NCBI GenBank assembly: GCA_963543015.1
Contig: CAUTYZ010000001.1
Coordinates: 197,414 to 261,413, forward strand
DNA from: Alloscardovia sp963543015
GTDB lineage: Bacteria > Actinomycetota > Actinomycetes > Actinomycetales > Bifidobacteriaceae
DNA length: 64,000 nt
Direction of reading: 5' to 3'
Shown: positions 27,618-36,918 of the stretch, in pieces
How the letters are laid out: each line of letters starts with the position of its first letter
Numbering within the stretch: position 1 is the stretch's first letter
Program-made: the position numbers and the translations under genes
Notes under the pieces: generated by a model
Told to the model about the DNA's origin: nothing
Database searches by the model: none
Seen by the model: only the letters and a program-made list of their open reading frames with translations

Positions 27618-27651
27618 AAAGGTGCGGACTCGTTGTGAGTTCCGCACCTTT
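27618..27651. terminator. Bidirectional terminator between dapD and map
   Basis: AAAGGTGCGGA / TCCGCACCTTT, an 11-bp perfect stem with a 12-base loop, lies between two convergent genes. CTTTAT follows on the plus strand and TTTCTCTA on the minus. Confidence 0.9.
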
Positions 27652-27669
27652 CTTTATCACATATCGTAA

Positions 27670-28449
27670 CTACTCGTCATCTCGAGCTGTCAAAATAATT
27701 GGATCACCATCGGTAATAGCAATTGTGTGCTCGGTATGTGCACCGCGAGATCCATCAGCTGAGCGCAAAGTCCAGCCATCATTATCATCCTGGATAATTT
27801 CATCTGTAGTCGCCAAGAACCATGGCTCGATAGCGATAACCAAACCTGGACGCAAACGGTATCCGTGATGCGCGCGACCGTTATTTGGAACGTGCGGATC
27901 ACCGTGCATGATATGGCCTACGCCGTGGCCACCAAATTCAAGATTGACATCATAGCCATAGCTTGCAGCCACGTCGCCGATAGCAGCGGAAATATCACCC
28001 AAGCGGTTTCCTGCTCGAGCCTGATCAATACCTGCTGCGAGAGCTTCTTCAGTGCTCTTAATCAAGCGCAAATCTTCTTCACGCGCATCGCCAACGACGA
28101 AGCTGATAGCGGAGTCTCCTACCCAGCCGTCCACGTTAATCGCCAAGTCGAGAGACACCAAGTCACCATTCTTCAAGTTGTAATCGAATGGCACACCATG
28201 CAAAACTGCATCATTCACCGATGTGCAAATGTAATGAGCGAATGGGCCTGTTCCGAAATCAGGAGCGTAATCAACATAGCATGATTCAGCGCCTGGTCGG
28301 CTTTCAATCGCATTCTTAACAAAGTTATCAATTTCGAGAAGATTTGTGCCAACCTTGGTCATCTTCTTCAAATCGGAAAGAATCTGCCCAACGAACTTTC
28401 CTGCTGGACGCATCTGCTGAATTTCTTGTGGAGTCTTAAGTTCAATCAT
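27670..28449 (-). CDS. map: Methionine aminopeptidase, type I
   Basis: Removes the initiator methionine from nascent proteins. The 259-residue protein shows all five metal ligands of the family: two Asp in the SLDLAINVDGWVGDSAISF region, His in GGHGVGHIMHGDP, Glu in VIAIEPWF and the final Glu in GAHTEHTIAI. The conserved HYICTSVNDAVLHGVP block near residue 75 is intact, with His in the substrate pocket. It stands alone and converges on dapD. Confidence 0.96.
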   Translation of the reverse strand: MIELKTPQEIQQMRPAGKFVGQILSDLKKMTKVGTNLLEIDNFVKNAIESRPGAESCYVDYAPDFGTGPFAHYICTSVNDAVLHGVPFDYNLKNGDLVSLDLAINVDGWVGDSAISFVVGDAREEDLRLIKSTEEALAAGIDQARAGNRLGDISAAIGDVAASYGYDVNLEFGGHGVGHIMHGDPHVPNNGRAHHGYRLRPGLVIAIEPWFLATTDEIIQDDNDGWTLRSADGSRGAHTEHTIAITDGDPIILTARDDE

Positions 28450-28585
28450 GCTTTAAGGATACGCTCACGTATAGGCAGGTCCCCTTCACTTTCGAATGGA
28501 CATCACAGTCAATACTGAAACCATGGAATGAAGGGGACTCTTGAAGAAGTAGAAAGCTAAAAAACTAACTGAGGTCGTAAATATA

Positions 28586-29188
28586 CTACAGAAGGCTCTT
28601 TACGCCGATGAGAAAGAGCACCACACCGCCGGTAATCTCTGCAGGCTTCTCCCACTTTTCACCAGCCTTATCACCCATATGCAGACCAAGAAGCACAGCT
28701 AGCGCGGTGACGAGAGTGACAACGACGACGGTCAATCCAAATGGCAAGTTGCCCGACAAACTAAGGCTTGATCCAACTGCTACAGCATCAATACTGCATG
28801 CGAATGCAAGTGGAAGCAAGGTTCGCCATGTCAGTGGAGGAATGGACATCAAATTGTTTTCTTCCGATTCTCCCTTGAGAGAGGAGCGAATCATCAAACC
28901 GCCGACGAGGGCGAGCAATGTGAACGAAATCCATGGACCTACACCATTAACAATGCCAGCAAGCGAATCACCTAAGAGGAAACCGAGCGAGAGCATAACA
29001 GCGTGAACTCCCGCGAACCAGAAGATTGCCTTCACACGTTCTGAGTTCTTCATACGGCCATGCATGCGTGTGCCAATGGACATAGATACAGACAGAGCAT
29101 CAACTGCTAAAGTCGCTCCCAAAGCAATTGTCGCTACTAATACTGCACCCCAGCTTGTCACAAAGTTCACGTTCATACTCGCTTTCAT
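28586..29188 (-). CDS. mntP: Manganese efflux pump, MntP-like
   Basis: A six-helix membrane protein of 200 residues made of two related halves, each with the acidic residue typical of MntP: LAVDALSVSMSIG in helix 1 and FACSIDAVAVGSSL in helix 4. The family exports Mn2+ to prevent toxicity. The start at 29188 is tentative; an ATG four codons later is equally possible. It is monocistronic. The upstream region was checked for a yybP-ykoY manganese riboswitch without a convincing match. Confidence 0.88.
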   Translation of the reverse strand: MKASMNVNFVTSWGAVLVATIALGATLAVDALSVSMSIGTRMHGRMKNSERVKAIFWFAGVHAVMLSLGFLLGDSLAGIVNGVGPWISFTLLALVGGLMIRSSLKGESEENNLMSIPPLTWRTLLPLAFACSIDAVAVGSSLSLSGNLPFGLTVVVVTLVTALAVLLGLHMGDKAGEKWEKPAEITGGVVLFLIGVKSLL

Positions 29189-29480
29189 CCATCGTCATGT
29201 CGTTTCGTATCAACTTCTTGTCAACTGATGAATTCAGCGTATCGAACGTTTTTATGATTTTGACGCAATATGCAGGTATAGAAACAGTTTCGAGGGGTCG
29301 AACTTTACGCATGGCGAAAAAAGCCAATGCGGTCACTTGCATCCCTCTCGGGGCTCCAACGCAATCTTTGCATTCACTGGCCTGCTACCGTATGTGAGTT
29401 TCCTTACACGCGACGGATAATTGTCACAGAGTATGGACACTCTTTTGAAGCTCTGGGCTCGATACGATACTCTTGTGTGT
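29189..29480. other. Divergent region between mntP and pepO
   Basis: Holds the promoter for the M13 peptidase (see 29445-29473) and the mntP upstream region. A small GGC-GAAAAAA-GCC hairpin sits near 29315. Nothing else is convincing. Confidence 0.5.
29445..29473 (+). promoter_or_regulatory. Sigma70-type promoter of pepO
   Basis: TTGAAG (29445-29450), a 17-base spacer and TACTCT (29468-29473). The expected start site coincides with the ATG at 29481. Confidence 0.55.
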
Positions 29481-31601
29481 ATGACATTTATGACTCTTAC
29501 ATTTATCCAGACGCACTCCTTAATGCGCTCTGTTGAAACGCTTAATTCTGGAATTGACACTGATTCTCTGTCTACTCAGATTTCTGCTCGATCCGATTTC
29601 TTCCGTCACGTCAACGGTCCTTGGATTGATTCTTACGTGCTTCCAGATGACAAGGCACGCTATGGATCTTTCGACAAGTTGAATGATGATGCTGAAGAGC
29701 AGATTCACGACATCTTGGAGATTGCTCCTCAGTCAGCTCCAAAGTCTGCAGCTTTGTACCACTCCTATATGAATACGGAAGCAATTGAGAAGGCAGGCAT
29801 CAACCCAATTCGCGAAGATCTCAATCGTATCGATGAGGTTTCTTCCAAGCTTGAGCTTACTCAGGTTTTGGGCGCACTTGATGCAACAGGCGGCCCATCA
29901 CTTTTCTCCCTCTCCGTATTTGCAAATCCTGGAGATCCTACTCACAATACGATTCACGCATATCAGAGCGGATTGGGACTTCCAGACGAAGCTTACTACC
30001 GCGAGGAAAACCATAAGCCAATCGTAGAGAAGTACACCGAGATGGTTGCTAAGCTCCTCGAACTTGCTGGCTACTCCAAGGATGAGAAGCAGGCAGCACG
30101 CTTTGCTCGCAAGTTTGTCGATGTCGAGCGTCGAATCGCTTCATACCACTGGGATGTAGTCGACTCACGAGACAGCGATAAGACTTACAACCCACGCACT
30201 TTCAGTGAATTTGCTGCAGTTTTGAGCAACTATAACTTCATTGAGTGGGTCAACTCGTGGCAGGAAGCTTATAACAACACTGACTCCGCACAGACCCAGC
30301 CAGTTGCTTTGCGCGAGGCATTAGACAATATCATCGTCTACCAGCCAAGCTTTATGGAAGGCATTGATACCTTCTGGAGCGAAGCAGATCTCGATGATTT
30401 GAAGCTGTGGGCACGCGTGCACGTTCTTATCCAGTGGGGATCTTATCTTCCTTCTAAGTTTGAAGAAGCGAAGTTCGACTTCTATGGACGCACATTGCGC
30501 GGCACAAGCGTACAGCGTGAACGCTGGCGTCGTGCTGTATCCCTTGTCGACGAAATGTCTGGCGAAGAAGTAGGCCAAGAGTACGTTCGTCGTCACTTCC
30601 CTGCTTCATCCAAGGCTCGCATGACTGAGCTTGTAGATAACCTCATCAAAGCATATGAAGTATCTATCAAGTCCAGCACATGGTTGGGCTCTGATACCCA
30701 GGCAAAGGCATTGGAAAAGCTTTCAAAGTTCACTCCAATGATTGGCTACCCAGACAAGTGGCGTGACTACACAGCTCTCGACGTTCGCGAAGACTACAGC
30801 CTTATCCGCAATCTTCGCAATGCAAGCGTGTACGAACATGCATATCAATTGTCGAAGGCTGGCAAGCTTGTTAATAAGCGTGAATGGCTGATGACTCCTC
30901 AAACCGTTAACGCATACTACGAGCCAACTACGAACGTCATCGTATTCCCAGCAGCAATTTTGCAGGAGCCATTCTTCAATGCTCACGCAGATGATGCTGC
31001 TAACTACGGTGGAATTGGTGCAGTTATCGGTCACGAAATCGGTCATGGCTTCGACGATCAGGGCAGCAAGTACGATGGCGACGGCAATCTCAAGGATTGG
31101 TGGACTGCCGAGGATCGTGAGCGCTTCGAAAAGCTCACCGCATCCCTCATTCACCAGTATGATCAGTTCACCCCTAAGGATGTCGCTGACAAGTACATTG
31201 CTGAGGGCAAGGCGGACCAGATGCCACACGTTAAGGGAGCTTTCACCATCGGTGAGAACATCGGCGACCTTGGTGGTGTCAACATTGCTTTGAAGGCATA
31301 CGCTTTGTCTTTGGGCGGTCAGGACGACTCCGAAGAAGAACTCACGAAGGCCTTCGAGTCTGCACCAGTTATCGATGGATACACTGGCGTACAGCGCTTC
31401 TTCCTGTCCTATGCTGCTATCTGGCGTGGAGTCAACCGCGTCGAGCTTTCTGAGCAGTACTTGCAGATTGATCCACACTCTCCAGCAGAGTTCCGCGTTA
31501 ACGGAATCGTCAGTAACGTCGACCGCTTCTATGATGCATTTGGCGTCGTAGAAGGTGACGACATGTACATGGCTCCTGAAGACCGCGTTCATATCTGGTA
31601 A
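29481..31601 (+). CDS. pepO: M13-family zinc metallopeptidase (PepO-like)
   Basis: A neprilysin-family endopeptidase acting on oligopeptides, cytoplasmic here because no signal peptide or N-terminal helix is seen. The zinc site is HEIGH in VIGHEIGHGFDDQGS, with the third ligand Glu in GENIGDLGG; the substrate-binding NAYYEPTTN and the C-terminal Trp are also present. About 700 residues is normal. Two starts compete: ATG 29481, which sits at the predicted transcription start (leaderless), and ATG 29523 (MRSVETLNSGID), where similarity to other bacterial PepO proteins should begin. Neither has a Shine-Dalgarno. It may process peptides brought in by the Opp-like importer. Confidence 0.93.
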   Translation: MTFMTLTFIQTHSLMRSVETLNSGIDTDSLSTQISARSDFFRHVNGPWIDSYVLPDDKARYGSFDKLNDDAEEQIHDILEIAPQSAPKSAALYHSYMNTEAIEKAGINPIREDLNRIDEVSSKLELTQVLGALDATGGPSLFSLSVFANPGDPTHNTIHAYQSGLGLPDEAYYREENHKPIVEKYTEMVAKLLELAGYSKDEKQAARFARKFVDVERRIASYHWDVVDSRDSDKTYNPRTFSEFAAVLSNYNFIEWVNSWQEAYNNTDSAQTQPVALREALDNIIVYQPSFMEGIDTFWSEADLDDLKLWARVHVLIQWGSYLPSKFEEAKFDFYGRTLRGTSVQRERWRRAVSLVDEMSGEEVGQEYVRRHFPASSKARMTELVDNLIKAYEVSIKSSTWLGSDTQAKALEKLSKFTPMIGYPDKWRDYTALDVREDYSLIRNLRNASVYEHAYQLSKAGKLVNKREWLMTPQTVNAYYEPTTNVIVFPAAILQEPFFNAHADDAANYGGIGAVIGHEIGHGFDDQGSKYDGDGNLKDWWTAEDRERFEKLTASLIHQYDQFTPKDVADKYIAEGKADQMPHVKGAFTIGENIGDLGGVNIALKAYALSLGGQDDSEEELTKAFESAPVIDGYTGVQRFFLSYAAIWRGVNRVELSEQYLQIDPHSPAEFRVNGIVSNVDRFYDAFGVVEGDDMYMAPEDRVHIW

Positions 31602-31664
31602 AGCACTCTCGGACGAGATGTGATTGCTCCATAAGAACTGGCAACACAGCCTAACACTCTAGAT

Positions 31665-31701
31665 GAGGCTCCTTGGCATGACACTGCTGAGGAGCCTCTT
31701 T
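31665..31701 (+). terminator. Terminator of pepO
   Basis: GAGGCTCCT / AGGAGCCTC form a 9-bp perfect stem with a 16-base loop followed by TTTAA, 64 bases after the stop. Confidence 0.8.
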
Positions 31702-31770
31702 AACAACGCTCTTTCGAGACGTCTTCATAGAAGTAACTGCTTCAACCGCACGAATACCCACACGCTCGCG

Positions 31771-32346
31771 CTACGCAATTGGTTGCAATTCCTCCTGATC
31801 GTCACGAATATGAGCCTCGTCAGTACTCTCCGTTATCTCGCTCGAATTCTCACCCGCATCGCCACTTACTGTCAGAGCACTATCGGATCCAACGGCAAAC
31901 TCATCCTTCACCGCATCACCCTCAGAATTATTGCCATTAACCGTCGCCTGACTTGATGGGGCATTATTCTGATTCCTGTTCACAGGCTCATTCTTGGTAA
32001 AACTAGTCGATCCCATACATAAATCGTGTCCAATACTTGCGGCTTCAATACTTGGAATCGTGTGCGTGACACCATCCTTATCCCACGTATCCACAGTCAA
32101 CGTCCCCGAGACAATAATAGGATCTCCGACTTTCACGGATTTCATGACATTCGTTGCCAATGTACGAAATGCCTTGACCTGAACCCACGTTGTTTCTGAG
32201 GATTTCCACTGATTATCCTTCGTACTGAAATAACGTTTCGTCGAACCGACGCGGAAACTACACGCAGGAATGTGCGATGACGTATGCCATTGATGTGGTT
32301 CCGTCCCTACATAGCCGCTCAATGTGATATGCGCAGAATTTGTCAT
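31771..32346 (-). CDS. Single-stranded DNA-binding protein paralogue without acidic tip
   Basis: OB-fold SSB domain in residues 1-115 (ITLSGYVGTEPHQW, TWVQVKAFRTLATNVMKSVK, GDPIIVSGTLTVDTW) followed by an Asn/Ser/Glu-rich tail. The canonical C-terminal partner-binding tip (DDDIPF) is missing; the protein ends EELQPIA. It is therefore probably an auxiliary SSB (competence- or element-associated type) rather than the essential Ssb, which normally sits with rpsF/rpsR, not seen here. A monocistronic gene of 191 residues. Confidence 0.88.
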   Translation of the reverse strand: MTNSAHITLSGYVGTEPHQWHTSSHIPACSFRVGSTKRYFSTKDNQWKSSETTWVQVKAFRTLATNVMKSVKVGDPIIVSGTLTVDTWDKDGVTHTIPSIEAASIGHDLCMGSTSFTKNEPVNRNQNNAPSSQATVNGNNSEGDAVKDEFAVGSDSALTVSGDAGENSSEITESTDEAHIRDDQEELQPIA

Positions 32347-32758
32347 AATAATCTCCTTTGATAGGCGCTACACATGTCTTCTAGAAGTAGTTCCACTGTG
32401 ACAGATTTTTATGGCCAATGACAAGCTGGTGGAGAAATGTTATCAAATGTGAAAACACGCCCGGACGACACGGGAAACCGTAGACACGATGATAAGGAAT
32501 TCTCATTAAGCCCGAAATTCTGCGCTTTCCAGAGTGGGCAACAGTAACTTCCCCATGTTTTGTAAAACTGGCTATCGCACACGCCATCCGAACGCTTACA
32601 GCCACAAAAGATAGACACTTTTGCAAAGGCTTAGGGTACATTCATTCCCACACCATACAAAAGAGGCCACGCATTCCCTATGCGCAGCCTCTTTCCACAC
32701 GTTGGCGTGGTTTTGAGTTTTGAGTTTTGAGTATTGGCGTTAAGATAAGCCCTATACC
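32347..32758. other. Gap between proS and ssb paralogue
   Basis: Holds the terminator of proS at 32659-32694 and the upstream region of the ssb gene. A minus-strand frame of 86 codons (32381-32641) and an overlapping one of 69 codons are open, but neither has a ribosome site or recognisable domain. The tract could be a decayed gene. Confidence 0.5.
32659..32694 (-). terminator. Terminator of proS
   Basis: AAAGAGGC / GCCTCTTT, with GCAT/ATGC pairing inside, followed on the minus strand by TTTTGT. It lies 65 bases past the proS stop. Confidence 0.75.
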
Positions 32759-34552
32759 CTACAGCTCCTTCACCGCTTGCTCGATGGCCTCAGCAGCCTC
32801 AGAAATGGTGACGATCTGGGTTTCTAATCCATCGCGATGACGAATTTCAATTGTTCCATTCTCGACAGTGTCGCGACCGGACACGACGATCAATGGCATA
32901 CCCAAAAGCTCAGAGTCCTTGAACTTAATTCCTGGAGAAACCTTTGGACGGTCATCGAAGATAACTTCTACTCCAGCATCAGCCAAAGCAGCTACAAGAC
33001 CTTCAGCGGTTTCGAATGCCTTCTGATCTCGACCAGTTGCGATGACATGAACCTGAGCAGGAGCAACTGCTGCTGGCCACTTCAAACCGTTCTCATCATT
33101 GTGATACTCAGCGATGCAGCTCATGACGCGAGAAACACCGATACCATAGGATCCCATCCACACTGGTACAGACTTTCCGTTCTCGTTCAGAACGTTCAAT
33201 CCCAAGGCGTTCGAATACTTCAAGCCAAGCTGGAATACCTGACCAATTTCGACACCGCGTTCCAAGCTCAATGGGCCAGATCCGTCAGGGCTCATATCGC
33301 CCGAGCGAACTTCCACAGCCTCTACGAATCCATCCGCTTCAAAGTCGCGACCGTAGACAGCATGGAAGACATGCTTTCCAGCTTCATCTGCACCTGTAAT
33401 CCATTCGGAACCGCGTGCGATATGCGCGTCGAGAAGGTACTTGATGCGTGATGTTCCTTCGGCATCGGTGTTCTGTGGCCCCAGCACACCAGGTCCGATG
33501 TATCCCTTAACAAGTTCTGGGAATTGTGCGAGATCTTCAGCAGTTGCTTCTTCAATTTCTGCTGGTTCGAAGCTTGCTTCCAAACGCTTCATATCAACCT
33601 GACGATCGCCAGGTACACCAATTGCGACAACTTCACGTTCGCCAGTTGGACGCATGACAGCAATCATGAGGTTCTTCAACGTATCGTGTGCTTCATACGC
33701 GCGACCGTCCGAGCGTGGATGCAATTCATTTGCCTTGTCGACCAATGTTTCAATAGTTGGAGAATCTGGGGTTTCCAGCGCAACCATAGCTTCAGTCTCG
33801 CTGAAGTCAATGTCATCAGGCTTTACCGTGGTCAATGCTTCTACATTCCACGACGTTCCCGATGGCGCAAGAGCGAAGGTATCTTCACCAATTGGAAGTG
33901 GCGCGAGGAATTCTTCCGATGCGAAACCACCCATTGGACCAGCATTGGCATGGACCATGACATAATCGACACCCAAACGCTTGAAAATACGTTCATACGC
34001 ATCGCGCTGCATGTAGTATGACTTCTTCAAATCGTCTTCAGTCATATCGAAGGAATATGCATCCTTCATAATGAATTCGCGTCCTCGAATCATGCCAGCG
34101 CGTGGGCGGAATTCATCGCGATACTTTGCGTGAATTTGATACAGCGTTACTGGCAAATCCTTATAGGAGGAATACATATCCTTGACCATCAAGGTAAACA
34201 TTTCTTCTGCTGTTGGAACGAGAAGATAATCAGCCTCGTGACGATCCTTCACACGGAAAATATTGTCGCCGTATTCTTCCCAGCGATTCGTTGCCGCGTA
34301 TGGCTCCTTAGGCAAAAGTACAGGGAATTCTACTTCCTGTGCGCCTGTGACAGCCATTTCTTCACGGATAATATTTTCAATTTTTCGCAAAACTTTCAAG
34401 CCCAATGGCAACCATGAATACAAGCCTGGGCCTACCTTGCGGATATATCCCGTGCGAATTAACAATTTTGCAGAAGTGACATCAGCATCTGATGGGTCTT
34501 CGCGCAATGTGCGCAAAAACAGTTGTGACATACGAATTACTTGTGAGCTCAT
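32759..34552 (-). CDS. proS: Prolyl-tRNA synthetase, bacterial type
   Basis: Charges tRNA-Pro. Class II synthetase of 597 residues with motif 1 in GPGLYSWLPLGLKVLRKIE, motif 2 in YRDEFRPRAGMIRGREFIMKDAYSFD, an inserted editing (INS/YbaK-like) domain in the middle, motif 3 GSYGIGVSR and the anticodon-binding domain at the end. The ATG at 34552 (MSSQVIRMSQLFLRTLRE) is preferred; a TTG three codons earlier is weak. There is no Shine-Dalgarno, and TAATCT lies 8 bases upstream, as for glmS, suggesting a leaderless transcript. Confidence 0.96.
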   Translation of the reverse strand: MSSQVIRMSQLFLRTLREDPSDADVTSAKLLIRTGYIRKVGPGLYSWLPLGLKVLRKIENIIREEMAVTGAQEVEFPVLLPKEPYAATNRWEEYGDNIFRVKDRHEADYLLVPTAEEMFTLMVKDMYSSYKDLPVTLYQIHAKYRDEFRPRAGMIRGREFIMKDAYSFDMTEDDLKKSYYMQRDAYERIFKRLGVDYVMVHANAGPMGGFASEEFLAPLPIGEDTFALAPSGTSWNVEALTTVKPDDIDFSETEAMVALETPDSPTIETLVDKANELHPRSDGRAYEAHDTLKNLMIAVMRPTGEREVVAIGVPGDRQVDMKRLEASFEPAEIEEATAEDLAQFPELVKGYIGPGVLGPQNTDAEGTSRIKYLLDAHIARGSEWITGADEAGKHVFHAVYGRDFEADGFVEAVEVRSGDMSPDGSGPLSLERGVEIGQVFQLGLKYSNALGLNVLNENGKSVPVWMGSYGIGVSRVMSCIAEYHNDENGLKWPAAVAPAQVHVIATGRDQKAFETAEGLVAALADAGVEVIFDDRPKVSPGIKFKDSELLGMPLIVVSGRDTVENGTIEIRHRDGLETQIVTISEAAEAIEQAVKEL

Positions 34553-34560
34553 ATCACACA

Positions 34561-34566
34561 AGATTA
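34561..34566 (-). promoter_or_regulatory. -10 box for a probably leaderless proS mRNA
   Basis: TAATCT ends 8 bases before the proS ATG. A weak TTTCAA lies about 16 bases further upstream as a possible -35. Confidence 0.4.
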
Positions 34567-34677
34567 TTAGCGCTACCCGACTTTGAAACCCTTTGAAGAA
34601 ACCTCACGAAGAACCCAACTAAAGAAACGCGCAGAGCTGCAGAATGAGACGCTTTACTCAGACTACTCAGAACCTGT

Positions 34678-36123
34678 CTAAAACAGCGCTCCTTGATCGA
34701 ACTCATCCGAATTTCCATCAGCGTTTCCGGCTGCACCGTTAGCAGCACCACGGCGAGGCCTCTGCGTATTGCGGACTGCGAATGCATCCTCGCGCTCAAG
34801 AATTGCCGCGGCATTATCGGACTGGGAACGAAGTTGAGAGTCCAGCAAGACAGCATCCGCACTCACGAGGAAAGCGCGATCGTTGAGACCTTGCAAGTAC
34901 AAACCATCCAGTCCCTGCACACGAGACATCGCTACATATCCCATGCCAGGCGCAAACGTTCTTCTCAAATCCATGACCGCACGATGAAGTGTCATACCTT
35001 GCGATTTATGAATGGTAATTCCCCACGCACATCGAAGAGGCACTTGCGAGACAACTGCGAGAACGGTTTCCACATCCGTAATTTCCCAATCAGCGGGTTT
35101 CATCGTCACGATATGACCGTTGTCGAATTCGACGATCGGCCATCCACCCTTCGAAGCAGACGTGAAGGACTTCACGATACCTAACGAACCATTGACGTAT
35201 TGTTTATCAGGATCGTTGCGCAAAGCCATCACACTCGCACCCTCGCGAAGTACGAGATTTTCAGGAGCAAGCATATTCTTTTTCAAACGCTCGACGAGCT
35301 GCGCGGAGCCAGCCGATGTGGCGACAAAAGTATGAGCAGGCCCCGTCAAACGATTGAGCTGCACATCGTTGAGCATATCTGCTTGCTTATTTGACGGGAA
35401 AAGATGCGTAATAATGTCGTCCTCGTCATAAGGCACACCAATGCGAGAAGCAACGGTCATGTAATCGTCCTGCGTGACGCTGCCCTCACGAATGGATGTG
35501 AGAACGCTCAATAATTGTCCATCATCTTGACGATGCTGCTCGGTCAGATAGCACACAATGGGGTTCAGAGCATCCCACGCAAAAGATTCCGTAATGAAAC
35601 CTTCCATGTTCTTCCCATGCGATGCATACTTGTCTTGCATCTGCATAGCTTCTACCGATACCCCCAGAACATCGGAATTTCTCGAGGATACAGATACCGG
35701 CGGGAGCTGGAAAAAATCACCAGAAATGATGACTTGCAAACCGCCAAAAGGTTCGTTATTTTTCCGAGCACGTCGGCATACTTCGTCGACAAGATCAAAG
35801 AACCACGCATGAATCATGGATGCTTCATCGATGATGAGTACATCGGCGTTCACCAACGATTTTTTGCGACGCGTCATAATGCGTTTCATCACCGATTCAC
35901 TTAAAGACGTTGAAATACCAATACCACTAAATGAGTGAATCGTTTGACCATTAATATGCGTCGCCGCAATTCCCGTAGATGCGGTAACGGCGACCGATTT
36001 TCCCTGCTTTCGAGCAGCTGTGACAAACTCATTTAAGACATACGTTTTACCCGCGCCCGGTGCACCCGTCAGATACACCGACGCACCCGCATTCATAATT
36101 TCGAGAGCTTGCGATTGGAACAT
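34678..36123 (-). CDS. Pif1/RecD2-like DNA helicase
   Basis: Superfamily 1B helicase of 481 residues. Motif I (Walker A) TGAPGAGKT near 20, motif Ia VAVTASTGIAATHI with the Pif1-like TIHSFSGIG after it, motif II VLIIDEASMI near 98, motif III GDFFQLPPVS and the C-terminal ITIHKSQGMTLHRAVMDL / YVAMSRVQGLDGLYL blocks mark a Pif1-type enzyme. It likely unwinds DNA 5'->3' in replication or repair. A short acidic C-terminus ends the protein. It lies downstream of oligoribonuclease but with a repeat-filled gap between. Confidence 0.9.
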   Translation of the reverse strand: MFQSQALEIMNAGASVYLTGAPGAGKTYVLNEFVTAARKQGKSVAVTASTGIAATHINGQTIHSFSGIGISTSLSESVMKRIMTRRKKSLVNADVLIIDEASMIHAWFFDLVDEVCRRARKNNEPFGGLQVIISGDFFQLPPVSVSSRNSDVLGVSVEAMQMQDKYASHGKNMEGFITESFAWDALNPIVCYLTEQHRQDDGQLLSVLTSIREGSVTQDDYMTVASRIGVPYDEDDIITHLFPSNKQADMLNDVQLNRLTGPAHTFVATSAGSAQLVERLKKNMLAPENLVLREGASVMALRNDPDKQYVNGSLGIVKSFTSASKGGWPIVEFDNGHIVTMKPADWEITDVETVLAVVSQVPLRCAWGITIHKSQGMTLHRAVMDLRRTFAPGMGYVAMSRVQGLDGLYLQGLNDRAFLVSADAVLLDSQLRSQSDNAAAILEREDAFAVRNTQRPRRGAANGAAGNADGNSDEFDQGALF

Positions 36124-36180
36124 TCGTATTCGTAAGTCTTTCCGTGAGCTGTCACGCGTCAGGCATGAATGGTGAGTTCA

Positions 36181-36227
36181 ATAATCAGGTTTAATAATCA
36201 GGTTTAATAATCAGGTTTAATAATCAG
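36181..36227 (+). repeat. 13-bp tandem repeat overlapping the orn stop codon
   Basis: ATAATCAGGTTTA is repeated exactly at 36181, 36194 and 36207, followed by a partial fourth unit ATAATCAG (36220-36227). The last repeats contain the final codons of orn (Asp-Tyr-stop read on the minus strand), so the gene's own end has been copied three times downstream. Confidence 0.9.
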
Positions 36228-36918
36228 TCTTTTCTGGCGTCGACTCATCGGTCAAAGCATTGCCCTGTTCTTCGTATGTGCGAAGCAGACTTGTCGATTC
36301 GATACGTTCAGCGCCCGCTTGGGATTCCTGAACAGTTGGGTTATCCTTTACAAACATCATCTCGCGATAGTAACGCAATTCGTCAATCGATTCGATAATA
36401 TCTGCGAGCGCGCGATGACCGCCATGCTTTTCTGGCTTGTTTTCATACACTGCTGGATACCAGCGACGGCTTAATTCCTTGAGCGTGCTCACATCGATGA
36501 TGCGATAGTGCAGATTGCTCATCAGAGTTGGCATGTATTTGTCCAAGAATTTCTTATCCGAATGGATGGAATTTCCCGCAAGATGTGCCTTGCCATTGCC
36601 TTCAGTTGGGAGGAATTTTTGGACGTATTCCACGATGCGCTTTTCTGCTTCTTCAAGCGTTAAACCGTTCTCCCATTCATCGACAAGACCGGAGGACGTG
36701 TGCATATGACGAACGAAATCATTCATATGGTCAATTGCCGCTTGGCTTGGCTTGATTACCAAATCAATGCCCTCATCCAAAACGTTCATATTAAAATCTG
36801 TAGGAACTACAGAGACTTCACACAATTCATCATTATTGATATCTAATCCCGTCATTTCGCAATCAATCCAAATCATGCGGGATTCTTCTGCACTCAATGC
36901 GCCTGCTTCTTGTGCCAT
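36217..36918 (-). CDS. orn: Oligoribonuclease
   Basis: 3'->5' exoribonuclease that finishes off two- to five-nucleotide RNAs. DEDDh motifs are visible: IWIDCEMTGLD near 17 (Exo I), LAGNSIHSDKKFLDKYMP (Exo II) and KHGGHRALADIIESIDELRYY (Exo III with His). After the normal end of the family (about residue 195) there is a tail of about 35 hydrophilic residues. The stop codon lies within a tandem repeat (see 36181). It is divergent from the alpha-glucosidase gene. Confidence 0.95.
   Translation of the reverse strand: MAQEAGALSAEESRMIWIDCEMTGLDINNDELCEVSVVPTDFNMNVLDEGIDLVIKPSQAAIDHMNDFVRHMHTSSGLVDEWENGLTLEEAEKRIVEYVQKFLPTEGNGKAHLAGNSIHSDKKFLDKYMPTLMSNLHYRIIDVSTLKELSRRWYPAVYENKPEKHGGHRALADIIESIDELRYYREMMFVKDNPTVQESQAGAERIESTSLLRTYEEQGNALTDESTPEKTDY

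Noticed and set aside
29189..29480. yybP-ykoY manganese riboswitch upstream of mntP
   Set aside because: Some G-rich and hairpin-forming pieces are present on the minus strand, but the conserved junction sequences could not be found. A covariance-model search (Rfam RF00080) would decide.
32381..32641. An 86-codon minus-strand frame with scattered Cys in the overlapping frame, resembling a transposase remnant
   Set aside because: No ribosome site, no recognised domain and no terminal inverted repeats; listed only as a non-coding gap.
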